From NCBI RefSeq assembly GCF_014268655.2, contig NZ_JABWQX020000002.1, forward strand, positions 518,501 through 582,500: a stretch of 64,000 nt of DNA, written 5' to 3'. The first letter of the stretch is position 1, and each line of letters opens with the position of its first letter. This stretch comes from Pseudomonas marvdashtae. GTDB lineage: Bacteria; Pseudomonadota; Gammaproteobacteria; Pseudomonadales; Pseudomonadaceae. This document shows, piece by piece, positions 58,264-64,000 of the stretch. The position numbers were made by a program, and so were the translations under genes. The notes under the pieces are model-generated. The model was not told the origin of the DNA, did no database searches, and saw only the letters and a program-made list of their open reading frames with translations.

Positions 58264-58953
58264 TCAGAGCGTACCGAAAACCTTCTTCGCCAAACTGGTC
58301 GCGGCAGCCGCCGGGTTCTGGCGGATGGTGGCTTCCTGCTTGCCGATCATTTCGAACAAACCGTCCAGCGCTTGCTCAGTCACGTAGTTTTCCACGTTGG
58401 CGCTTTTGGCATCCAGCACCCCGAGCGTTGCAGCCTGACCGGCAAAGGCGTTGTATTTTTGAGCCAGGCCGACCTTGTCCGTAGCTTGCTTGACGATGGG
58501 CAGGAACTTGGCGCGGATCTGCTCACGGCTGCTTTTGTTCAGGTATTGGGTGGCCGAATCGTTCCCACCGCTCAAGATACCCTTGGCATCGGTCACGCTC
58601 ATGTTCTTTACCGCGTCGACCAGGATCGGCTGGGCCTGTACCACGGCGGCTTCGGCAGCCTGGTTCATGCTGGTTTCCAGTTGATCGACCTGGTCGCCCA
58701 TGCCGAAGGCCTTCATCTTGCTGGCGACTTTACCGAGCTTGCCGGGCAATTCGATCTTCACGTCCGGGTTGTTGCTGAACCCACCCGGAGTGCCCAATTG
58801 TTTGACGGCGATCTGGGCGCCTTGGGTCAGTGCATCCTTGAGACCGCCCGTGGCGTCTTTCTGGGAGAGATCGCTCAGGGACAGGGCCATGACGTTGGCG
58901 CAGATCAACAGGCCGGCGCATAGACTGGTGAAGCGAAGGGGAGAGCGGAGCAT
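58264..58953 (-). CDS. DUF4197 periplasmic protein
   Basis: The 229-residue precursor has a signal peptide (about 1-23, FTSLCAGLLICANVMA) and an all-helical DUF4197 domain: SDLSQKDATGGLKDALTQG at the start, DVKIELPGKLGKVA (about 62-75), DAKGILSGGNDSATQYLNK (about 122-140) and a C-terminal Tyr/Leu-rich end. The family is periplasmic and of unknown function. It is convergent with the RND pump gene. Confidence 0.88.
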   Translation of the reverse strand: MLRSPLRFTSLCAGLLICANVMALSLSDLSQKDATGGLKDALTQGAQIAVKQLGTPGGFSNNPDVKIELPGKLGKVASKMKAFGMGDQVDQLETSMNQAAEAAVVQAQPILVDAVKNMSVTDAKGILSGGNDSATQYLNKSSREQIRAKFLPIVKQATDKVGLAQKYNAFAGQAATLGVLDAKSANVENYVTEQALDGLFEMIGKQEATIRQNPAAAATSLAKKVFGTL

Positions 58954-58984
58954 GACAGCTTCCTTGAACAGATTTGGAAAAAAA

Positions 58985-59389
58985 TCAGCGTGCGGCGTTG
59001 ACGCGGATCTTCAACGGCTGCGGATCTTTGCCATCGAGCTGCACGGCGTTCTGTTCAGTGGTGATGAACATCAATTGGCCGTCAACCTCGATGCGGGCGC
59101 TCACGGCATAACGATGACCGGGCTTGACCTGGGCGGGATCATAACTGAGCTTGAAAGGTAATGGGACCTGCCCTTTGACCGGGCCGCGCTGTTCATCGAT
59201 CACCACCGCAGGAGCATCGGCCAGGGAAATGTCCTGCAGGCTAACGGTCAAGGTAGCGGTAGGCGGCAAGGCGATGCGTTGCAAATAGAATACTTCGCCA
59301 TCAAGGGATTCGAGGGAGGCGGTGGGTGGTGCTGCCGATTGGCAAGCAGTCAGTAAAGCCATGGAGGCAAGCAGGGCAAATTTTTTCAT
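58985..59389 (-). CDS. YbaY-family lipoprotein
   Basis: The 134-residue precursor has a lipoprotein signal (MKKFALLASMALLTACQS; lipobox LLTAC) and a YbaY/YscW-like beta domain: GEVFYLQRIALPPTATLTVSL (split as GEVFYLQRIALPP and TATLTVSLQDIS), PGHRYAVSARIEVDGQLMF and a C-terminal LKIRVNAAR. YscW-type proteins are pilotin-like; YbaY has no settled role. The ATG at 59389 gives the signal peptide. Its Shine-Dalgarno AAGGAG lies 13 bases upstream inside a hairpin. It is the last of three related tandem genes. Confidence 0.85.
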   Translation of the reverse strand: MKKFALLASMALLTACQSAAPPTASLESLDGEVFYLQRIALPPTATLTVSLQDISLADAPAVVIDEQRGPVKGQVPLPFKLSYDPAQVKPGHRYAVSARIEVDGQLMFITTEQNAVQLDGKDPQPLKIRVNAAR

Positions 59390-59399
59390 GGTGAATACC

Positions 59400-59440
59400 A
59401 TTCTCCTTGGCGCCAGCAACATGCCGGCGTCAAGGAGAAT
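59400..59440 (-). promoter_or_regulatory. Hairpin that covers the ybaY-type lipoprotein ribosome binding site
   Basis: In the minus-strand RNA, AUUCUCCUUG pairs over 10 bp with CAAGGAGAAU, which contains the Shine-Dalgarno sequence; after one mismatch 4 more pairs form around an 11-base loop. No U tract follows, so translation control is more likely than termination. Confidence 0.55.
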
Positions 59441-59481
59441 CTGGAGGATTTTGAGTTATTAATCCACCCGAACGTAGCGGT

Positions 59482-59832
59482 TTAGGAGCCGAACGCGAAT
59501 GGCTCGGTGTCTTCCTCAGTCGATACTGGCGCAAGGATCAAGTTGAAGTCGACTTCCTGATCGCCGCCGTTCCAGGTAAACGTATGTGGGGTATCAAGAA
59601 ACAGAGGGCGGGGGCCTGTGATCTGCGCGCCCACCGAAAACTCTTCCCCTTCGCTGACAACGTCGCTGTCAACGGTAAAGCTTACGATCCAAGGCATCTT
59701 GGTCGGTATTTGGTTGGAGCCGCTGCCACCAGAGGTGTTCGGCGTGGTGAAGCTGATGTGGGTGCCGCCACTTTCAGGAAGTTGAAAGCCGTCTGGCGAG
59801 TGCAGGGTTACTTTGATGGTGTATAGGCTCAT
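59482..59832 (-). CDS. YbaY-like protein without signal peptide (116 residues)
   Basis: The frame starts at ATG 59832 (AAGGA 7 bases upstream) and encodes a predicted all-beta protein, MSLYTIKVTLHSPDGFQLPE .... It aligns by pattern with the neighbouring YbaY lipoprotein: VSFTVDSDVVSEGEEFSVGA matches the FKLSYDPAQVKPGHRYAVSA region, and WNGGDQEVDFNLILAPV matches the C-terminal strand. It lacks a signal peptide, so it should be cytosolic. Function unknown. Confidence 0.7.
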   Translation of the reverse strand: MSLYTIKVTLHSPDGFQLPESGGTHISFTTPNTSGGSGSNQIPTKMPWIVSFTVDSDVVSEGEEFSVGAQITGPRPLFLDTPHTFTWNGGDQEVDFNLILAPVSTEEDTEPFAFGS

Positions 59833-60025
59833 GTTGAATTCCTTTTCTATGCGTCGAATTGACGGGGGCCATGTTGAGGCCCTGTCATTAAATATTCTGT
59901 AGGGCTTTTCCCTGCTTGGTATCAACTTTGTCGCTGCGCAACGTCGGAGCGAACTTCGAGGCGTTACTGGATCGATCGTGGTGTCTGTCAAGCCAAAACA
60001 AGCAGTACTGCTTGTTAGTAGGACT

Positions 60026-60361
60026 TTAAACTGAAGCCACCAGTACCTCGATCGGCTTCAGGTAATTGGCGCGCGGGTCGACGGGGTGGGAGGTTTTATT
60101 GATGAACCGTAACTCACCCGCGGTTTCGATACGCACCCTGATCGCATAAGTACGGCCTTCGATAATAGCCGATACGGGCATGTGCAGTTCGAAGTCCAGG
60201 CCGGCGGTCTCGGCATTTTCAACGATGCAAGTGGCAATGATTTCAGCCGGTGCGTCGGCGAAACTGATGTCTTCCAGGAAAGCATGCAGGGTCGAGTCGG
60301 GAGCCAGACTGATTTTTTCCAGATAATGGGCAATGCCGGAAATGATGTAGAGGTTATTCAT
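60026..60361 (-). CDS. YbaY-like protein without signal peptide (111 residues)
   Basis: Starting at ATG 60361 (AAGGA 9 bases upstream), it encodes MNNLYIISGIAHYLEKISLAPD .... The segment LHAFLEDISFADAPAEII aligns with LTVSLQDISLADAPAVVI of the YbaY lipoprotein, and EGRTYAIRVRIETAGELRFI with PGHRYAVSARIEVDGQLMFI. The similarity is clear, but there is no signal peptide. It is the first of three tandem related genes on the minus strand. Function unknown. Confidence 0.75.
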   Translation of the reverse strand: MNNLYIISGIAHYLEKISLAPDSTLHAFLEDISFADAPAEIIATCIVENAETAGLDFELHMPVSAIIEGRTYAIRVRIETAGELRFINKTSHPVDPRANYLKPIEVLVASV

Positions 60362-60544
60362 AATAATGTCCTTATATTGAAATGGGCGCCGTCAATGGCG
60401 TGAGTTGGAATATAAGGGTTTTCGTGAGGAGGAAAAGTAGGAAAAATCTTTAATTGATGCTTGGCATGAACGGGTTGTGTCAGTGAATGTTTTAGCGCTT
60501 CGGCTATTTTAATGATGGGTTATTCATGTTTCATGAAAAGAATG

Positions 60545-60579
60545 CGGTTTAATGCCGCCGCTGTGGCGGCATTAAACCG
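60545..60579. terminator. Perfect 15-bp palindrome after plsB
   Basis: CGGTTTAATGCCGCC and GGCGGCATTAAACCG flank GCTGT. It starts 6 bases after the plsB stop on the minus strand. There is no long T tract, so termination may be Rho-assisted or the hairpin may protect the mRNA end. Confidence 0.6.
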
Positions 60580-60584
60580 ATTCC

Positions 60585-63083
60585 TTATGCTTGGGCGTCA
60601 GTATCGCGTTCCGCCGCGTCTTCACCCCGATGCAGCGCCACCTGCCGAATCGACAAGCGAATCTCCGCCGGCAGTACCCGCTTGGCCGCGCCTTCGGCCA
60701 GTTCGCCGAGCAGCTCGTGGTAGCTCAGCTTGCCCGCTTCATCACGGCGCAGCACGTCGAGGTCGAGCATGGTCTGGATGAAGTGCCGGAATAGCGTCTT
60801 GTCGAAGAACTCCGGCGCGTTCAGCCCGTGCAGGATCGACAGGCGCTGGGCCATGACCGTGCAAAGATCTTCCAACTCTTCGGCGCTGATGCTGTTCTGG
60901 CCACTGTTGAGCAGCAGCGAGACGGTCATGTAGAAGCGCTGCAGGGTCTGGGCGATGCTTTTTGACAGCAGGGTCAGCAGCACGAAATGCCGCGAACTCG
61001 GCGCCGGTCGCAGGTAAAGGTCTTTTTCGAAACGCAGCAGGCCTTGTTCGACGAAGGCTTCGAGCCATTGATCGACCACGGCGTCCAGCTCTTCCAGCGA
61101 CCAGCGGATGAACAACTCCGATTGCAAGTAGGGGTACAAGGCTCGGGTGTAGCGCAGGAGCTGCTCGCGATTCATGCGCGAGCTGCTCTGGAAGAAACTC
61201 GCCAGCAATGCCGGCAAGGCAAAGATGTGCAAGACATTATTGCGGTAGTAGGTCATCAGGACCGCATTCTGCTCATCCAGATACAGAATCTTGCCCAAGG
61301 CATCGCTCTGTTCCGACAGCAGGTCCATGCCCTTGACATGATCGATCAGCGCTCGGCCGTCACCTTCGGGCAGGGTGGTATGAGGCGAATATGGCACTTT
61401 GCGCAGCAACGCCAGGTACAAGTCGAGCACGCGGGCCAAGGCCTGGTCGTCCAGGGCCAGGCGGCTGGTGGACAGTAACGCCAGGGCAACCAGGTTGACC
61501 GGGTTGATAGCGGCAGCCTCGTTCAAGTGCCGGGCCACGCGTTCGCCGAGGCGGTGGGTGGTCGCGTTGAGCCAGGCCGGCTTGAACTGCGGGCCCAGCT
61601 CCTGCTGGCGCCAATCCGGCTGCTCGCTGTCGAGGAACTCCGCCAGTTTGATCGGCTCGCCGAAATTCACTGCGACTTGGCCAAAGCGTTGCTTGAGGGC
61701 GCCGATGACTTTGAAGATGTCAAAGATCGACTCCTTCTTCTTGCTCGCCCCGCGCAATTCGCCGAGGTAGGTCCGGCCTTCCAGTACCCGCTCATAACCG
61801 ATGTAAACCGGCACGAACACGATCGGCATGCGTGACGATCGCAAGAAGCTGCGCAGGGTAATGGCGAGCATGCCGGTCTTGGGTTGCAGCATGCGTCCGG
61901 TGCGCGAGCGCCCGCCCTCGACGAAATACTCCACCGGGAAGCCCTTGGTGAACAACGTGTGCAGGTATTCATTGAACACGGCGGTGTAGAGCGGGTTGCC
62001 CTTGAAGGTACGGCGCATGAAGAACGCCCCGCCACGGCGCAGCAGACCGCCGATCACCGGCATGTTGAGGTTTATGCCGGCGGCGATGTGCGGTGGGGTC
62101 AGGCCGTTGCGAAACAGCAGGTACGACAGCAGCAAGTAATCGATATGGCTGCGGTGGCACGGCACGTAGATGACTTCGTGGCCCTGGGCGACGTTCTGCA
62201 CGCCCTCGATGTGGTTGACCTTGATGCCGTCGTAGATCTTGTTCCAGAACCAGCTCAGCACCACTTCAAGGAACCGGATCGCGGTGTAGGTGTAGTCCGA
62301 GGCGATCTCGTTGCCGTAGCGCAGGGCCTGGGCCTTGGCTTTTTCTGCAGGAATCTTTTCTCGCTCGGCCTCGTCGAGAATGGCCTGCTTGACCAGCGGC
62401 TGGTTCAGCAGTCCCTTGACCAGGTTGCGCCGGTGGGAGATGTCCGGGCCGATGACCGCTGCTTTCAAGTTGCGAAAGTGCACCCGCAGGATTCGCTGGG
62501 CCATGCGCACGGTGCGCTCGTGGCCCTTGTCGTGTTCGATCAGCTCGCGCAAATGGATCGGCGCAGAGAACTGCACGCGGGTCTTGCGCCCAAGGATCAT
62601 GATGCTCAACAGGCGGCGCAGGCGTCCGGTGACGGCCCAACTGTCGGCGAACAAGAGTTTCCACGGGCTCGATTCGCTGTCGGGCGACTGCCCCCAGAAC
62701 ACGCTGACCGGGATGATCTGCGCGTCTTCGGCGGCGTTGTGGGTCAGCACATCGACCAGCCGCGTCAGGGTGGGGGGCGCGCCGCGTTTGTCCTGGCGCC
62801 CAAGCCAGTCCGGCGCCGGTGTGAGGTAAAAGAATGCCGCTGGTTCCAACAGGTCGCCCACCGATACGGGCAGGACGGGGCGCGGCAGGCCGGCCTTGGT
62901 GCACTCGGTGTCGAGCACCGCCAGGTCGGTGAGCGACGGGTCTTGCAGAACGTAAAATACCGGACGACTGCGGTCGAGGTTGAGGGTGAAGGACGACTGG
63001 TTGATCGTCTCGGAGCGAACCCAGAGGTACAACAGTCGGCGCAAGGTGCCAAACACAAGACGGCGGAACGGGGAACGGGTCAT
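60585..63083 (-). CDS. plsB: Glycerol-3-phosphate 1-O-acyltransferase PlsB
   Basis: PlsB acylates position 1 of glycerol-3-phosphate, the first step of phospholipid synthesis, at the inner membrane. The 832-residue protein has the acyltransferase motifs: block [13 protein letters not shown] with catalytic HX4D (about 305-316), block [18 protein letters not shown] (about 350), block [15 protein letters not shown] (about 385) and block [17 protein letters not shown] (about 417). Length fits the Pseudomonas enzyme. I chose the ATG at 63083; the 22-codon extension upstream is not family-like. Confidence 0.96.
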   Translation of the reverse strand: MTRSPFRRLVFGTLRRLLYLWVRSETINQSSFTLNLDRSRPVFYVLQDPSLTDLAVLDTECTKAGLPRPVLPVSVGDLLEPAAFFYLTPAPDWLGRQDKRGAPPTLTRLVDVLTHNAAEDAQIIPVSVFWGQSPDSESSPWKLLFADSWAVTGRLRRLLSIMILGRKTRVQFSAPIHLRELIEHDKGHERTVRMAQRILRVHFRNLKAAVIGPDISHRRNLVKGLLNQPLVKQAILDEAEREKIPAEKAKAQALRYGNEIASDYTYTAIRFLEVVLSWFWNKIYDGIKVNHIEGVQNVAQGHEVIYVPCHRSHIDYLLLSYLLFRNGLTPPHIAAGINLNMPVIGGLLRRGGAFFMRRTFKGNPLYTAVFNEYLHTLFTKGFPVEYFVEGGRSRTGRMLQPKTGMLAITLRSFLRSSRMPIVFVPVYIGYERVLEGRTYLGELRGASKKKESIFDIFKVIGALKQRFGQVAVNFGEPIKLAEFLDSEQPDWRQQELGPQFKPAWLNATTHRLGERVARHLNEAAAINPVNLVALALLSTSRLALDDQALARVLDLYLALLRKVPYSPHTTLPEGDGRALIDHVKGMDLLSEQSDALGKILYLDEQNAVLMTYYRNNVLHIFALPALLASFFQSSSRMNREQLLRYTRALYPYLQSELFIRWSLEELDAVVDQWLEAFVEQGLLRFEKDLYLRPAPSSRHFVLLTLLSKSIAQTLQRFYMTVSLLLNSGQNSISAEELEDLCTVMAQRLSILHGLNAPEFFDKTLFRHFIQTMLDLDVLRRDEAGKLSYHELLGELAEGAAKRVLPAEIRLSIRQVALHRGEDAAERDTDAQA

Positions 63084-63171
63084 ACGGCTTCTGCATGAGT
63101 GGATAAGAACAAGCGGCGCTAGTGTGCCGGATTCACCGAAAATCGGCAAAAAAGCGCCGAAGTAAAGTCAG

Positions 63172-63199
63172 TTGAGAGTTTTTCCGGGTGTCATATACT
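63172..63199 (+). promoter_or_regulatory. Promoter of the cold-shock gene
   Basis: TTGAGA (63172-63177) and TATACT (63194-63199) are spaced by 16 bases. Transcription would start near 63206 and give a leader of about 115 bases, in keeping with the long leaders of csp mRNAs. Confidence 0.65.
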
Positions 63200-63320
63200 C
63201 GGCCGTTACTGCCCTGGCCTCGTTCATGGACGGCCGGACGGTGACTGGAGTTCGTACGGCTTTGCCTTTTGCAGCTGGGCAGGAAAAGCCGACCTAACAA
63301 TAAGAAATGGAGTGAGCATC

Positions 63321-63530
63321 ATGGCAGCACGGGAAACCGGCAATGTGAAGTGGTTCAACGACGCCAAAGGCTATGGCTTCATCCAGCGTGAAGACGGGAA
63401 GGACGTGTTCGTGCATTACCGCGCGATCCGGGGCGACGGCCACCGTTCGCTGACTGAAGGCCAGCAGGTCGAATACGCAGTGGTGGTAGGGCAGAAGGGC
63501 TTGCAGGCTGAGGATGTGGTGGGGTTGTAA
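63321..63530 (+). CDS. Cold-shock domain protein (CspA family)
   Basis: The 69-residue OB-fold protein has the RNA-binding motifs RNP1 (KGYGFIQ) and RNP2 (VFVHY) and the [11 protein letters not shown] hallmark. Csp proteins melt RNA structure or act as transcription antiterminators. I chose the ATG at 63321, 8 bases after GGAG; a GTG at 63312 would add three residues. It is a single gene with a long structured leader and a strong terminator. Confidence 0.95.
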   Translation: MAARETGNVKWFNDAKGYGFIQREDGKDVFVHYRAIRGDGHRSLTEGQQVEYAVVVGQKGLQAEDVVGL

Positions 63531-63548
63531 CTCGCCTCGGTAGCCATG

Positions 63549-63594
63549 AAAAATCCCCTGCGGAGCGAAGATACTCGCTCCGCAGGGGATTTTT
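63549..63594. terminator. Strong bidirectional terminator after the cold-shock gene
   Basis: AAAAATCCCCTGCGGAGCGA (63549-63568) and its exact reverse complement (63575-63594) form perfect 20-bp arms around a 6-base loop, between convergent genes. Confidence 0.95.
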
Positions 63595-63635
63595 TGATGC
63601 GGCATCGATAGGTGGGCATATGCCCACCGGGGCGA

Positions 63636-64000
63636 TCAGGCCGTCTTCCAGGTGATCTCTTCTTCACCATCGGCACTGATCCGGATCCAGCGATCCGCCG
63701 ATTCCTCGCCTTCCTCTTCCACCCACGATCCCGGCGCGCAGCGCACTTCCACGTTCAGCGCGGCGAAGGCGGCGCGGGCGCAGGCGATGTCGTCTTCCCA
63801 CGGGGTCTGGTCGCTTTCCAGGTACAGGCTGTTCCATTTGCCCACGGCCTTGGGCAGCCAGGTCACCGGGACGTTGCCGGCCTTGCACTTGTAGGTCTGG
63901 CCTTTCTGTACCCAGTCGCTGCACGGGCCAAGGGCCTGGCCGAGCCAGCCTGCGATGGCCTTGTGGTCGACGTCGGCGTCTTTGAGGTAAATCTCGATAT
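63636..64000 (-). CDS. Hypothetical protein, N-terminus beyond the window end
   Basis: The minus-strand frame is open from the window edge and stops at 63636, giving 121 visible C-terminal residues. It contains a cysteine pair region (GPCSDWVQ and TYKCKAGN), WLPKAVGKWNSLY and an acidic stretch (VEEEGEESADRW). I do not recognise a domain. The base composition and the clean open frame to the edge support a real gene. Confidence 0.75.
   Translation of the reverse strand, partial: IEIYLKDADVDHKAIAGWLGQALGPCSDWVQKGQTYKCKAGNVPVTWLPKAVGKWNSLYLESDQTPWEDDIACARAAFAALNVEVRCAPGSWVEEEGEESADRWIRISADGEEEITWKTA

Overview
The window is a 64 kb, GC-rich, densely coded piece of a Pseudomonas chromosome, most likely from the P. 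fluorescens group. The evidence is the core gene order (ffh-rpsP-rimM-trmD-rplS-xerD-dsbC-hom-thrC ... recJ ... wspABCDEFR-prfB-lysS ... ppc-adk-tsaB ... rsmJ-RND pump ... plsB), which follows the order I remember from P. aeruginosa PAO1 between ffh and plsB. It also carries copies of the GTGGCGAGGG...CCCTCGCCAC palindromes (REP/REPIN elements) typical of fluorescens-group genomes. I see no prophage, insertion sequence, CRISPR array, rRNA or tRNA gene. Most of the window is chromosomal backbone plus group-specific insertions.

Layout. 1-8.1 kb: the end of ffh, the ribosomal/tRNA-modification operon rpsP-rimM-trmD-rplS, then xerD, dsbC and the threonine genes hom and thrC. 8.2-17.5 kb: accessory genes (a sensor-like protein without a kinase domain, a DUF3509 protein, a CoA-transferase, YaeQ, RecJ, an old-yellow-enzyme reductase, the periplasmic glucan protein OpgD and a 61-residue orphan). 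17.5-25.8 kb: a minus-strand polyamine/putrescine block, read right to left as LysR regulator, aldehyde dehydrogenase, ydcS-ydcT-ydcU-ydcV ABC importer, and the aminobutyraldehyde dehydrogenase patD. 26-35.3 kb: a TerB-like protein and the complete Wsp chemosensory operon, which ends in the diguanylate cyclase WspR and links surface sensing to c-di-GMP and biofilm formation.

35.4-50.2 kb: prfB with its programmed +1 frameshift, lysS, a TetR regulator, a QEGLA-motif peptidase-like protein between two lipoprotein genes, a DUF4398 lipoprotein/OmpA lipoprotein pair behind a probable envelope-stress (AlgU) promoter, then ppc, adk, tsaB and a DUF72 gene. 50.2-64 kb: a PEP-mutase-like enzyme, an extensin-like protein, a protein with a duplicated 42-residue motif, rsmJ, a TetR-regulated two-gene RND efflux system, DUF4197, a tandem set of three YbaY-like genes, plsB, a cold-shock protein, and a gene cut by the window end.

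I found no clearly new multi-gene defence or mobile system. The least explained items are the three tandem YbaY-like genes (one a lipoprotein with a hairpin over its ribosome binding site, two without signal peptides), the duplicated-motif protein at 51.8 kb, the kinase-less sensor at 8.2 kb, the double-hairpin RNA candidate near 10.1 kb and the QEGLA-protein neighbourhood at 39-42 kb.
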